Below are positions 1-12,004 of a stretch of DNA of 64,000 nt, one piece after another. How positions within the stretch are numbered: position 1 is the first letter of the stretch; each line of letters starts with the position of its first letter. The notes below the pieces were generated by a model that was given only the letters and a program-made list of their open reading frames with translations, was not told the origin of the DNA and searched no databases. Location of the stretch: contig CM068549.1 of assembly GCA_035048495.1 (NCBI GenBank), positions 15,037,103-15,101,102 of the forward strand. The letters are read 5' to 3'. The position numbers were made by a program, and so were the translations under genes. The stretch comes from Euptelea pleiosperma. Its lineage: Eukaryota > Streptophyta > Magnoliopsida > Ranunculales > Eupteleaceae.

Positions 1-715
1 AAGGTAAAAGACATGATAAAACACGGTTGGATGGGTGTCCAAGCCGTTTATGCAAAATGCGATTTCCAAGAAGCCGCTTGTATGGCATGCCGTATCAGTC
101 TGATTTAACAAGTAGAGGCCATGTGAGTAAACTCCTTCACCAATCCTCTTCCCCGACGTTCGATCCTGAAAGATGACAGTAGTAGGACAGAAAATAACAT
201 CACAGTTCAAAGCATTAGTAATTTTTCCAACAAAGAGAAGTTGAACTGGGAAAGACGGAACAACTATGCATCCGAACTACAACTATCAGAAAAAAAAAAT
301 TGACTTGCCCACTTCCTAGAATTGTAAGCTTGATTCCATTAACAACATAAACTTCATGCTTATCAAATTTAGAAGTGAAGGAATGTACAGATGTATGATG
401 ATTTGCCATATGATCGGTGGATCTAGAATCAATAATCCAAGTATTAACATTCGAACTAGAAGTAAGAAAGGCTTGCAAATTACCTGAAGTGTGGGTAGAG
501 GTAGGATGATCTTGTTCAAAAGGGATCGACTTACTGAGTTGTTGAAGGAGATGACTCATTGAGATCGATGTATCGACTATTGCTATATTTTATTTTTGAT
601 AAAATTAGATCTAAGGTGTGGATATAACTTCCAACATCGATCTTTGGTGTGCCCAATTTTTTCACAGTGATCACATCGATAAAACTCACGCTTGCCTTTA
701 TTTTGATAGTGATTC
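1..715 (-). pseudogene. Ty1/copia gag-pol fragment (Copia-1)
   Basis: Reading the minus strand from 715 towards 1 gives copia polyprotein pieces in the normal order. A CCHC zinc knuckle (C-X2-C-X4-H-X4-C, CDHCEKIGHTKDRC) lies near 630-675. A protease region near 420-460 reads WIIDSRSTDHM where the family has DSG-A-TDHM, so the catalytic Gly is changed. A stretch near 130-200 contains VIFQDRTSGKRIGEG, and the GAG-pre-integrase motif LHKRLGHPSNRVL lies at about 15-55. The pieces are in different frames, so the gene is dead. It continues beyond the left edge of the window. At 715 it abuts a LINE in the same orientation. Confidence 0.85.
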
Positions 716-3700
716 TCGATAGTGAGGATACTGTTCCATGAAGCAGCCCAAAAAAAGAAACAAATTTTTAATGGAACCTTGGCTTTCCAAATGTTGGGAC
801 AAGGGTAGTGGTTAGATGGTAGAGGTTTAGAGTGCAAGGCATTGTAAAATGAACACACCGAGGAGCTCCCAGATTTGGAATGGACCCAGGATCTGCAATC
901 CTCAGCAGGTCCCGACACTCTATAATGCTTTAACAAGTCCGTCAAAACACCCAATTGCTCATTTTCCCACTCAAAAAGATCTCTTCTAAGGCCTATATCC
1001 CAAGACGATACCTGAGAAGATCTAGTCCAGAGAGAAGCAATGACTTGGCCTTTTGCTGAGAAAGAGAAAACATGTGAGGAAAGGAATCTTTTAGACAAAT
1101 ATCACCCACCCACCTATCCTCCCAAAATCTAATCCACTCCCTGTTGCCTAAAACCAGCCTTAAACTTTCCAGAAATTTCTCCTTCACTCTAAGAATGCCT
1201 TTCCAAAACCCGCACCCAAAAGACCTTCTAGGAGATTTAGTCACCGATCCTCCCAATTCCTCTCCAAAAATTCCTGCAATTACACGGCGCCATAGACTTT
1301 TCCTTTCCAAATCTCCACAACCATTTACCCAACAACGCCACATTGATAAGACCAATTTTCCTAATTCCTAAACCCCCTTCCTTCTTTGGCTTACGCACCC
1401 TGTTCCAACTTACCAGGTGATAACGGAAGGCATCGCCCGAGTCATTCCACAAAAAATTTCTCATGCAACTTTCGATCCTCCTAGCTATAGAGGTCGGGAT
1501 GGAGAAGAGCGAAATAAAGTAGATCGGGAGGCTAGATAAGGTGCTTTTGAAAAGGATCAACTTCCCCCCTTTGGACAGATATTTGCCTTTGCACTTTGCC
1601 AACCTCCGACGAAACCTCTCAATTACCGGATCCCAAATGGCCTTCGCTATGTAAGTTGCTCCTAGTAGAAGACCCAGATAGAAAGTGGGTAGGGAGGTAG
1701 TGGAGTGGTTCAAAGTCCTGGCAAAATCCTCTATTTCCCCGACTTCTCATATGCTCTTCCTAAAGTTTATCTTGAACCCATAACAAATTTCAAAACAAAT
1801 AAGGAGTCTTTTCAAGAACAGTACCTGGCTTCTGTCCCCAGATATGAAGACCAGTGTGTCATCTGCGAACTGGAGATGTGATATCTCTACACCCTGGTGT
1901 CCCGCTCTAAAACCCTCCAACTCCCCTAAAGAAACACCTCTTGAAATCATCCTCCCTAGAGCCTCTATGACCATGATGAAAAGGAAGGGAGACAGCGGGT
2001 CTCCCTGCCTAGCTAGGACCTCTAGAACTCTTGAAGAAACCCAAGGGGGAACCATTAATGAGGATCAAGAAGTAAAGAGATCTGAAGCATTTCCTCATCC
2101 ACTTTAATCCGAAGCCCATACGACACAATAAGTAGTCCAAAAAATCTCAATTTGAATGATCGTAGGCCTTCTCCATATCAATTTTGTAAACCAATCCCAG
2201 TGCGTCCAATCGTCGCCTTGATTCTATGCATTCATTGGCTATGAGAACCCCATCTAGGATTTGCGTATCTCTCACAAAGGCGCCTTGGTCCCCCGATATT
2301 ATCTCTCCCATGACCTTCTTGAGTCTAGATATAAGAACTTTTGCTATGATCTTATAGACACTCCCTATGAGGCTAATCAAGCAAAAGTTTGTAATCTCTG
2401 TTGGTGCTTTGACTTTGGGAATCAGAACTATGAAGATTTGATTTAAGCCAAAATCTTAAAAATTTCCCATGTGGAGCTCCTCAAAAACCTTCATCAAGTC
2501 TTTTTCTACTATACCCCAACAAGCTTGAAAGAAAGCTAGGGTGAAATCGTTAGGGCCCAGTGCTTTATCTCCTGACAAACTGAATACTGCTACCCTCACT
2601 TCCTCCTCATTAAAAGCACCCTCTAGACTTGCTCTAGACTACTCACATATGTTGTCAAATGAAAGGCCGTCTAACCTGGGTCTCGAGAAAGAGGTCTCTG
2701 AGTATAGATTGGAATAATACTCGCAAATCTGAGACCTTAGTGCTTCTTCATCTTCTATTGATTCTCCACCGATCTTGATTGATGAAATGTAATTATTCTT
2801 TCTCATAATGCTAGCCACTTTGTGAAAGTATTTCGTGTCATTATCACCTTCTTTGAGCCACTTCACCCTAGACTTTTGTCTCCAGCTAATCTCTTCAAGA
2901 GATGCCAATCTCTAAAACTCCCTTTTGAGCTCTTCCCTATTCACCCTCTCCTCCCACTCCAGATCCCATTTCTCTTCCCAAGCATCCATGATATGAATCT
3001 TCTCTAAAATCTTTCTCATGTTTTCTTCTACTTTCCCAAACTCCATTTTGTTCCACTCTATCAATTTCTTTTTTAAGTCTTTGAGTTTGTTTCTGATGAC
3101 AAAACCGGCCTGCATTCCCTATATAGTCAAAAGACTCCCACCAGTCTTTCACTTTATCTTTGAATCCTTCCTGCTTCAGTCACATATTTTCAAATCTAAA
3201 TGGAGTCGATTTTCTTTTGAATCGCACTCCAGACAGATGGGAATTGGTCTGAAATCAAATGGGTCCAACCTTGTTTTTGTGTTCTCGGGAAAATCTCATC
3301 CCAAGCCCCATAAACCAAAAATTTGTCTATCCTGCTAAATCTTGGGTTGGTTTGACCATTCGTCCAAGTAAATTCGTTCCCTGTCAATGGAAGATCCAAC
3401 ATTTGATTTCTCTCTAAGAAAGCTCTAAATTGTTTCATACCCCTATTAACTCTTGCTCATATATGAAGCTAGAATGATTTCGTTGAAGTCACCACTTATG
3501 CACCAAGGTGCATCCCAAAGGGCTCTTACATCATCCAACTCCTCCCAAAATTGTGGCTTCTCTAACTTTAACATCGACCCATAGACTCCGGTAAATACCC
3601 ACTCTCTAGACATCCCTCTAACCTTACCCAAAATGGAGGTCATAAAAGCCCCTAGTAGAGAGTCTTAAGACTTCAACCCTATTGAGATCCCACATCAAGA

Positions 3701-3929
3701 TGATTCCTCCAAGGGTTCCAATTGACGCTACATAACACCACCCTACATTGCTCCTCCTCCAAATTTGGCCGATTACAGTTTCATGTACAAATTCCAGTTT
3801 GGATTCTTGAATTACAACAACGTAAGGTTTGTAAAGATGTATCAGCTTTTTGACTGTCACCCTTTTTGGGGAGCTTCTGAGCCCCCTCACATTCCATGAC
3901 AGCATTTTTAGAGACATTATCCCACACAA
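716..3929 (-). pseudogene. L1-type LINE ORF2 (endonuclease-reverse transcriptase), decayed
   Basis: On the minus strand this is a plant L1 ORF2 in order. The endonuclease/exonuclease/phosphatase domain runs from about 3929 to 3200, with SWNVRGL, VIQESKLE and GDFNEI motifs. A spacer with a coiled-coil-like region lies at about 3115-2640. The reverse transcriptase (about 2380-1750) shows [42 protein letters not shown] and the catalytic box FADD near 1855. The C-terminal LINE region (about 1713-720) contains YLGLLLGA, WDPVIERF and IWKAKVPLKICFFFWAASW. At least five frame changes or stops separate the parts, so it cannot make an active protein. The zinc-finger end and the 3' poly(A) tail are missing because copia sequence starts at about 715. 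Confidence 0.88.
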
Positions 3930-4211
3930 CGCCCCCCAAAACCACCTAGCACTTTACGATCTTTGACCACCTCTACATCTCGGGGAGTGCCTAGGTACCT
4001 TTACCCCTATCTCCCCCTCTTTGAAATTCTCTATATCCGGTCATCCTCTATTGGTGCATGAGTAGTACAACCTCCAGTTGCTATATTTTCCTCAAAAGTC
4101 TGCAAATTGATGTTGCTTCCTAGGTCGTCCATGTGTATTTAGTATCTCCACATGTCTCCCCTTCGGTTTGAATTTTAAACATCCCGCCAAATGCTTCTTG
4201 GTCTTTGCTTG

Positions 4212-5473
4212 CTACAGAAGCATACTTCTATTGCAACGGAGAGGTTTCTGATGTACTTTGTCCACTACTAGATGAAGTGGTCTCTGCCAGGCCATTCTTT
4301 GGTTGGTTGAGGTTTGTGGCCCTAATAAGGTAGGGTGTTCTGCTCGAAGAGCCTTGTTCCAGCTGCATCTATCCACGTCACTATGTCTATGGACAGTTTG
4401 TACGATCCTCAAAACTACGATCCTCAAAACTCCTGAGGGTCTGGTTGTCTTCTCCGACATTCTCTTGGTCTCCCCTACTCCATCGGATGTGCTAGGAAGA
4501 TCCCAAACTCCGTCTGGTTTTCCATGTGCCTGATTCTCTTCTTCTACCCATATACAATAGCTCTCTTTCCCACAATTCAAGATCATTTGGGTTGTGAGAA
4601 CCTGGCCCCTATCTTTGATCCAAACTTTTGCCTTTGAGAGGTCTGCCATCGTCGTCGTATCTCTATCCATTCAGCAAAATCCTCCTGCCCAGTCATCGAT
4701 ACTCTTACAAAGTCCTGATCTCAAGGATACATGTATATCTTGACTTCTTCTAATCGAGTGAGGCGTCCTTTGATCAACCTGATAGCGTTTATCTCATCAC
4801 AAGTAAAGAAAACTCGCGTGTATTGGTTGATGAAGAAAGTTTTGGTAATAGCGACGCCTCTGATTCTTCGTATTAGCGCTTCCTCTCCTGCTCACCAATC
4901 CGGGCTTGCTCCTACGGCCATACATAGTACTGCTGCCTTTCACTTTGAAAATGCCGGAGAGGGGGTAGAAGGAGGAACACTGACGATGTTGTTAGTGTGG
5001 ACCCATTTGAGCGATTTTTTCTTAGATTCTCCCTCCAAGTGTTGTTTTGAAGAAGATGCAAGTAGATGCTTCTCTGCCCCAGATCGGCTGTTGTCACCAC
5101 TTTGATAGCCATTCTTTCCCATAGTGATCCTCCTACTATTGTTCCACCATTTTTCCTGTAATGTTTCTTCGGTGGTTACTGAGTGTTTGAATATGAGATC
5201 CCTCATGGCTGTCCAACCTTCTCCCCTCCCTCCGACTGGAACTCTGATGAAGTTGCTTTTACTCGAGAGAAACTCGCAAATGGAGAGGAAAGCCCCCGCC
5301 CTGTTGGTCCTGTGTTCAGCCAACCACGAGTACTCCCCTTTTCTAATTCTTTTAAACAAGTATTCGCTTGAGAGGTTCTCTGTTGCGTCTAAGAACACTT
5401 TTTCCAGCCATTGCAAGGTCACCACCTTGACCTCCAACCATCGTCTGTCATGGGAGGTTTTTTCCCATACCAT
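4212..5473 (-). pseudogene. L1-type LINE ORF1 (nucleic-acid binding), decayed
   Basis: This lies upstream of ORF2 on the same strand, as expected for ORF1 of a plant LINE. The open stretch 5473-4940 encodes 177 residues with motifs typical of plant LINE ORF1 proteins (RAGAFLSICEFL, FIRVPVGGRGEGWTAMRDL). A second open stretch (4670-4212) follows after a frame break and includes KAKVWIKDRGQVL. I do not see an intact zinc knuckle. The assignment to ORF1 rests on position and on similarity to the DUF4283-type N-terminal region that I recognise. I have not checked the domain boundaries. Confidence 0.6.
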
Positions 5474-5529
5474 ATAGCTATCATTTCTTTTCCATATAAG
5501 CTCGAAAGACTTTTTGTATTCTCGTGGGC

Positions 5530-6045
5530 ATATTTCTCAAGCTGAAAGAAAGCAATGTCGTTGGTCGAAGGGTATTACCAATGTCCCTGCCTTGATGGTG
5601 ATGTTGCATTCAAGCTAAAGAGGAGAAAGGTACTTGCTATGAAGCTTCAGGCTAGTGGTCGTTCGAGTTATGGCAAGGTGGAAGTTCAGGCAAGTAGATG
5701 GTTCCGGCCAAGGTTTAGCAGAGGATAAGGTTCAGATGCGATGGTGTTCAGATTGGTGACATTTTGAGGTTCAAGTGTGATGAAAGAATCAAAGGTTCAG
5801 ATGTAGTAGATGGTCAAGTTGTGGAGAAGGTTCTTGCTGCGGAGGTTCATGCTAGAGGCGGTTTGGGTTCGGGCATGGTGGCGGTGGATAAAGTTCAGGC
5901 AGAGGTGGATGGTCAAGTTGTTGGCGGTTGATGGTCAAGCTGTGGAGAAGGTTCTTGTTGTGGAATTTCAGGTTGTTACTAACCATTTTTTTTTCGGATC
6001 AAAAAGCGGAGACTTCAAAACTAAGATGTATTCAGCAAAATGACA
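5530..6045. repeat. degenerate direct repeats upstream of the LINE
   Basis: Blocks beginning GATGGTCAAG and containing GTGGAGAAGGTTCTTG recur near 5809 and 5929, with weaker GTTCAGG-containing copies from about 5680. The spacing of the clear pair is about 120 bases. It sits just 5' of LINE ORF1 on the minus strand, so it may be the LINE 5'UTR. No credible protein is encoded. Confidence 0.45.
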
Positions 6046-6289
6046 TATGTTCCCCCAAATCGATTGAACCTTAATGGCCAAATGGGTAAAAAAAACCAAA
6101 GACATAGGGATTCAAGAGAGAACCAAAGACAAACTCTAATAAAGATGAAGCAAAAAGAAGATGCAGATGAAAGACTAAAGAAGGTACCTTGGAATCCCTC
6201 GACTGAGATCACCATCAGTTTCACCATCAAAGACGTATTGGTTTCACTTGAAAAATGTTGCTGACCTTGCTCTGCTTTCGAGCTCTGAG

Positions 6290-6960
6290 ACCTCTAATGG
6301 CGGCCCGAAGAACAGAGCATGGCTTTTGTACGGACAGCCATGGAAGTTTAGAGAAACTCTTACAACATTCGAAAATTGTCTAAAATTAAAGAAAATTATC
6401 CAAAGGGTTTAGATCATTTATTGTAATTTTTTTGGTAGTTGTTCCTTGATATTAAAAATGTAATGCATGTTTGATCATGCAACAAGCAAATATCATGTAT
6501 ACATAAAGAAATATGAGTTAAGAACCTTTAAAATTATTGAAATAATAATGTTGATCAACATGATATTTGTTTAAACCATTACTAGACATAACACTATCAA
6601 TTTTTTGTACCACTGCCTACTTATTACAAGCCATATAAACTTTTTTTGAGTTTACATACCATATTCTCCTTTTAGGTACAATATATATGTGGGTGCCAAA
6701 TTTATGACTGCCACGTGGATAGACAGGATGATGACACGTGAAGAACAAGTTATCAGCATCACTGCCAAGGTCAGAGACAGAAGAAGCAGAAAATAAATAT
6801 ACCCCAGCCTGTAAGGCCAAGGACGAAGCACAAAAACATGGTCGAACAGTGCCGAGAGGTAGGGTCGGTACGAAAATAGTAGGATCAGTTGTTGGGGGTC
6901 TTAGACATGATCTTGAGGAGGCCAATGAGATAGGACATTGGCTAGTTGAATGCCACAGAA
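6290..6960. other. intergenic sequence, no gene recognised
   Basis: AT-rich to about 6670, then a more mixed stretch with CACGTG-type words (GCCACGTGG, GACACGTG) at about 6710-6740. An 79-codon open frame at 6738-6977 has no recognisable motif. The GACACGTG/GCCAAGG wording resembles plant LTR sequence, but no ends can be placed. Confidence 0.4.
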
Positions 6961-9900
6961 GGTCCATGGGATACTGAAAAGTAGGGTTTTCCTAGTCGTT
7001 GCTACAGGATGATCAATAAAATTTGTAATATATCCTATTTTTAACCTGCAAAATGGTGAATTTGCGTAGCGGTAAGTGTCGGATGTCGATCCGCACTCGG
7101 GGTGATGAGCACAATATCGAAACATTTAATGGAATTGCTTGGAATTATGGGAAGATGAGAGAGATAGGATCAAGCATTAAAACATTCTTTCTTTGATTTC
7201 TTGAGAAATCTATTAAAGCCAATAAAATGACAGAAAATAAATCATGAAACTAATAACAAGGAATGAAAACAAACAAATCGACTCTTATTGAATTAAATGT
7301 AATACATTTACTAAAACCATGCTGAATTTAACTATACTAACTAGAAAGCGGTTAAAGATGATGATGAGAGATTAGAGAGAGAAAGAGAGAAATAGAGAGA
7401 AGTAGATCAAGAGAGAAAGTTTAGAGAGAGAAAGGTGTGAAGAGAGAAAAATCCTTAGAGGTTTAAAGAGAGAAAGTAAAACTACAGAGATAATAGATTT
7501 TCGAGAGAGAGAGCGAAAAGTAGAGGGCTGGAAAGAGAAAGAGAGGAAGTTACATAAAGAAGATAAGATCCGATGAATAGTGCATAGTGGTGCATTTTTT
7601 GAGAAAATGCGTAGGGAACATAGTGATTAAGGGGAGAGGCCAAACCTAGGGAGGCCAAACTATGGCTGTCCAGTTGGCTGCATGGTGGTATACAGCCAAG
7701 AGGAGGGAGGAGAAGAGGATAAGCAAGGGACAATTAGAGGGCAGCAAGGGAAGAGTTTACTTGGCTGTGAGATGGAGATAAAGAGAGGATCACGAATCAT
7801 GGAAAGATGGTGCAGGGTGTCATTGGGTGGCTGGAAAGACACCAATGTGGATGTGTGGAGTGGTTGGATGGAGTTGCAAGTTTTAAGTACAGAAACCATT
7901 TGGTTAAGGAAGAGAATAGAGATGTGAGAGAGAGAGAGAGAGAGGGGAAGAAGTTTATGGGGAGGAAACCTTACCCGGAGAAGATGAAGACCATGTGGTG
8001 GAAGGAACGACCGTCTTTGAGGAAGGAAACCGATGGCCGTGGTAGTGTGCACGCCTGTGCAAGATTGTGGAATGATCGGTCAGTTTTTCAGGTGGATTCA
8101 TATGATTGTGGGAATCGTGAATGAGAAGGAGAAGGGCAGTAGGCAGTCCGTGGTGAGATGGCAGCACCGGTGATGTAGCGGGTTCACGCTAGTGCTATTG
8201 AGTTGCAAACCTGCAACATGATAAGAAAAAGACAAGGGGGCCGATGGAGTTGTAAAGGGAGTTCGGTGCTAGCAACAAATGAAGAAGATGAAGGAATATA
8301 TGGAGGTTGCAGTGACAACCTGTGAAGGTGGTGGTTCGTATGAAGGAGAAGGGTGAGAGTCTCAACCAAGAGAAAAGAGATGATGAGTTGAAGAGATGTG
8401 AGGTTCGTTGAGAGAAAGAGGAAAGGGGAGAGAGAAGATGTGGGAAAGAGGCCACCCAAACCATAGACACCATAGGGTTTGAGGGAGAAGAGAGTGAGCA
8501 AAGAGAGGGGGGAGGAAACCGAACTTACCCTAGGGTTTCCTTTAGCTAAATAGAAATATGAGAGAATGATTAGGAGAGATAAATGTGGGGTGAATGGATT
8601 GGAAAGAGAAGTGGAAGTTGTGGGAGAGACTTGTGGGTTTGGTTAGAGGTTAGGATAAGTGGGAGAAAGGAGAGAGATATAGATGGTGATGTCAAAGAGA
8701 TCCAACGGCTAGAATTAATGGGAGATTGTAGATATTAGTGGAGCGAGAAGATAATGGTTCTATGGTTAGTGGGGAAAGTTGGATGGGATCCAATAGTTGG
8801 GATGTGGGCTAGAGTGATGGTGGTTAAGATGTTAGGTTTAGATCGGCCAATGAGAACCGTTGGATGGTTGAGAGGGTGAGATTGTGGGGAGTTAGAGAGG
8901 TCTAGTGGATTTAGTGAGATCCAACGGCTAGGAGTGATGCTGTAGGGTAAGATGGATGAGGGTTAAAGATTTTATATGATGTTGGGCATAAAGTAGTGGG
9001 CAAGAGGTTTGAGGTAAAATTATGAGATGGAGATGTGGCCATTAGATTCAAAGGAGGTAAGAATGGAGGGTTGGGATAGGATCAGCCAAGGGATGAAGGA
9101 TGATCGTTATGATCGGATGGTTAATTATCAGATAATGAGATGAGAGTAGGGGTGTCAATTTTACCCGTTTAACCAGAACCGAATTGGAACCGGAACCAAA
9201 AACACCGGTTCTAGTTCCACATTTTTGGGAACCAATTAAAAAGGAACCGGAACCGAACCGAAAATAATGGTTCCAGTTTCGAGTAGTTTAATATGGAATC
9301 GAAACCGATAAGAACCGGAATCAAACTGATAAGAACCGGTACCAATGTATAAATATAGTGTAAAAATTCTCATATCCTCAAGATTTGGCAATCGGAACCG
9401 ACAGAAATACATAATCGGTTCCGGTTCTGGATCCATCACTTTGAGAACCGGAGGTTCTGGCCACCTTAGGAACCGAACCAAAACCGACTCGTTGACACCT
9501 CTAGATGAGAGATGATCGGATGGTAGATATTGAGAAGAGAGAGAGAGAATTAGGTTTTAGAGAGAGGAGGGAGAAAATAATATAAAGATAAAGTAAAAAG
9601 AGTATGTGGAGGGAGGGTCTTGAACCCTAGTCTTGAATATATTCTTCTACGAGCTTCACCAATAGAACAAGTTATCATTTTATGTCATTCGGTGTACCTT
9701 TAAACACTTTGGTCCTTCTCTTGGTCTTCAGCTCTTCTGCTCTCTCGGTTCTTGGTTCGGCTCTACGATCCTCTGGCCCAGCCTGTATTTGGCTTCTATC
9801 TTCTTTTCATAGCCTGCTGGCTCTTTAAGCTTTGATAGTGGGCTTATATGGTTAATCGTGGGCCCGTAAGTCTCGAGAATCGTCTGATCTAGGTTCTTAC

Positions 9901-10080
9901 GACAGCGAAAGTGCGTAATGAGACTTAATCAAAATGGCTTCATATCCAGACTTTCGGGAATGTGTTTAATTCATGCAAATAGCCCATTTTGTCAAGAAAA
10001 GTGTGTACTACGCAATAGAAAAAACTCTTACATAGAAAACTTCATAGAAAAAGAAGTTTTACTTAGAAGAGTGTGATAAC
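6960..10080 (-). mobile_element. large GA-rich LTR-like repeat, copy 1 (inverted)
   Basis: The reverse complement of this segment matches 16,720-19,620 along its length. Shared landmarks are CTCGAGACTT (copy 2 near 17,010), CAAAGCTTAAAGAGCC-like wording, AGACCAAGAGAAGGACCAAAG, a long CT/GA simple-sequence belt, and GTGCGGATCGACATCCGAC at the far end (here about 7080-7100). It has no protein coding capacity. Length and texture fit a long LTR or a large non-coding LTR derivative, but I could not place TG...CA ends. A hAT MITE (9147-9503) is inserted in this copy and is absent from copy 2. Confidence 0.6.
9147..9503. mobile_element. hAT-type MITE with perfect 8-bp target duplication
   Basis: The ends are TAGGGGTGTCAA on the left and TTGACACCTCTA on the right, which are imperfect inverted repeats. 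The element is flanked on both sides by GATGAGAG (9139-9146 and 9504-9511). An 8-bp duplication and TAGGGGTG ends are typical of hAT elements. The interior is packed with GGAACCGG/CCGGTTCC words that could pair with each other. 357 bp, non-coding. Confidence 0.85.
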
Positions 10081-10204
10081 ACTAAAAGGATAATAGTAAA
10101 AATTAGCATTTTTAAGCAAATATCAGATACCCAGATGATGCCAAGCAACACCTTGGCAATAGACCCCTCTAATAAACAAGTACAAGTAGGAGGGCGTAAC
10201 AAAC

Positions 10205-10420
10205 AATAGTAAGTAGTTAACCCTGACAGAGGATAATTCAATCGGTGGTAGATGGTGACAAAGTAAAAATATGGCACAATAGTAGGTAGTTAACCTTGAC
10301 ATAGGATAAGTCAGTCGGCCATAGGTGGTGATGGAGTGAAAAGACATCACATTAGTAGGTAGTTATCCCCAATAGAGGATAAGTTAGTCGACAGTAGGTC
10401 ATGGTCAGGACATGAGGGTG
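10205..10420. repeat. 73-bp tandem repeat, about three copies
   Basis: Units start at 10205, 10278 and 10351, an exact 73-base period. Each opens with AATAGTA(A/G)GTAGTTA or ATTAGTAGGTAGTTA and contains GAGGATAA or TAGGATAA. Open frames on the minus strand across this region are a by-product of the repeat. Confidence 0.8.
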
Positions 10421-10748
10421 TAGTTAGCTATGTCAGTTAGCAAAGTTAGAGGTCAGAGAGCCTTGTTAGAGAAAAAGTCAGTGAAGAAAGTAGACGTGTA
10501 CACAAGAGGAAGTGTGTGGTAGTAAGCAACTGACACGTCAGAAGATAAGACATCTATAAATAGAGGAAGCTGGGTTAGAAACAAGTATGCACTACTTCTT
10601 GCCCAAACTTTGCTAAATTAATTTTCGACACTAAACTAAACTGTCGGAGGCTCCTCCAGTGGAAACCAACCCCCCCCCCCCCCCCCCCATCTCATCTACT
10701 TTTTTCTCCTTCGGTCCATTGGTGGGAGTTCTTGCAAGATCAGTCGGC
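10421..10748. other. possible LTR promoter end with C-homopolymer
   Basis: Contains CATCTATAAATAGAGGAAGC (about 10,550-10,569), a good TATA-type promoter of the kind found in plant LTRs, followed by sequence ending in a run of 19 C (10,670-10,688). It could be the right part of an LTR that includes the 73-bp repeats. No ends or target duplication could be placed. Confidence 0.35.
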
Positions 10749-11059
10749 ACTACAAGAAAAAAGACCTTCCACAACGGACTTATTCCCTTGCAAATTTGCA
10801 ACAATATTTGTCCGTCGCGGTGGTATACAAGTCCGTTGCGGAAAGTTTTAATAATTTTTTTTTCACACAAATTATTTTTGTCTGCACCAACATTATAGGC
10901 CCGTCGTCAAAACTAATGAACCCCGTTGCAAATTGTATTTCACCTAATTTATTTGTTAGCCCTATTGCAAAATTTATCTATCTATCCATATTCCCGGGGT
11001 TGACGAGACGTGGACACTCACTTAAAGAGAAAAACCTTAATTTGTTGAGGGGCGATAGT

Positions 11060-11650
11060 ATGAGCCACATGGCACACTCATAGAGGATTCTGACCGTATG
11101 TATGTTTGCCCAATCCGTAGGTGGACCTACAAGCCAGAAATAAGCCTGATTAGTATTTTCTAGAATAAAACTTCTGTCACAACGTTGTGACACAAAACAA
11201 GCCACTTGGATACTCTTAGTGGACGCTGACCGTATGGATGTTTAGGCAGTCCGTAGATGGACTTGCAAACCAAAAATCAACCTGATTAATGCTTTACAAC
11301 CTTGGATCTTTGCACATAAATGACGTTCAATAATGCTCAAATCCCTAGCATCAAAATCAACCCATGAAAATAACTTCAATCAAATCACTTAGAAATCACT
11401 AATCAGCAGACTTGTTTTTGGTTTACAGGTCCACCGAGGTACTGGCCAAACATCCCAACGGTCAGCATCCCCTAATAGTGTGCCACGTGTCTCGAATTAT
11501 GCGTTGCGACAGAAGTTTTACTCGTGATTTCTAGGCGTTGGATTGGAATTATTTTCTTGGGTTGATTTTAACCATGGAATTCGAGTGTTCCATGTCATTC
11601 ATACAGCAATATTGTAGGCCCGTCGGCCATATTGGTTGTAAATTCTCCCA
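11060..11650. mobile_element. Mutator-like foldback, outer copy, split by a second copy
   Basis: The left part (about 11,060-11,162) carries the family words GCCACATGGCACACTC, GACCGTATG, GGTGGACCTAC and CCTGATTAGT. The sequence resumes at 11,524 with GTGATTTCTAGGCGTTGG, the continuation seen in unbroken copies such as 32,401-32,420. The inner copy lies exactly at this break. Confidence 0.65.
11163..11523. mobile_element. Mutator-like foldback MITE, inner copy
   Basis: Begins GAATAAAACTTCTGTCACAAC and ends with a near reverse complement (GACAGAAGTTTTACTC). The two arms are inverted copies for most of their length (GACCGTATGGATGTTT on the left, AAACATCCCAACGGTC on the right). The flanks GTATTTTCTA and GTGATTTCTA are an imperfect 9-10 bp target duplication, as expected for Mutator-like elements. 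361 bp, non-coding. Confidence 0.7.
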
Positions 11651-11937
11651 CGACTTTGCATTTCACGACTTCATGACTTCCCCCTTCAACGATTCCAAAA
11701 ACCACCTCACGACTCCACTTCTCCTTCTCCAACAAATCCCTGCCTCCCTAAATCCAACAGACCTCTCCCTAAATCCAAGACCTTTCCTCCCTGACCCTAA
11801 CCCTTTCTTGTCTCATCTTTGCTCTCTCCACTCCCACCGTGGAATCTGACAGAGGAACCTCAAGCAGCAAATGGAGGAAAGCCATTTGACAAAATGGAGT
11901 GGAACACATCAACAAAGGTACTTCTGCCTCCCACCCT

Positions 11938-11970
11938 CCCTCTCCCTCTCCCTCTCCCTCTCCCTCTCCC
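11938..11970. repeat. (TCCCTC)n microsatellite
   Basis: About five copies of CTCCCT in a CT-rich stretch. The open frames here are shadows of the repeat. Confidence 0.8.
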
Positions 11971-12004
11971 ATCGGTACCTACATTAGGGAAAATCTCAGA
12001 TTAA

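Noticed and set aside
7482..8501. Several minus-strand frames (80-130 codons) with Ser/Leu/Pro-rich composition
   Set aside because: They lie in the GA/CT-rich LTR-like repeat; composition follows base bias, overlapping frames are equally open, and the homologous copy at 16,720-19,620 does not preserve them.
10631..10898. Frames with poly-Pro/poly-Gly around 10,670-10,690
   Set aside because: Artefact of the C19 run; the sequence to the right is the CACTA terminus.
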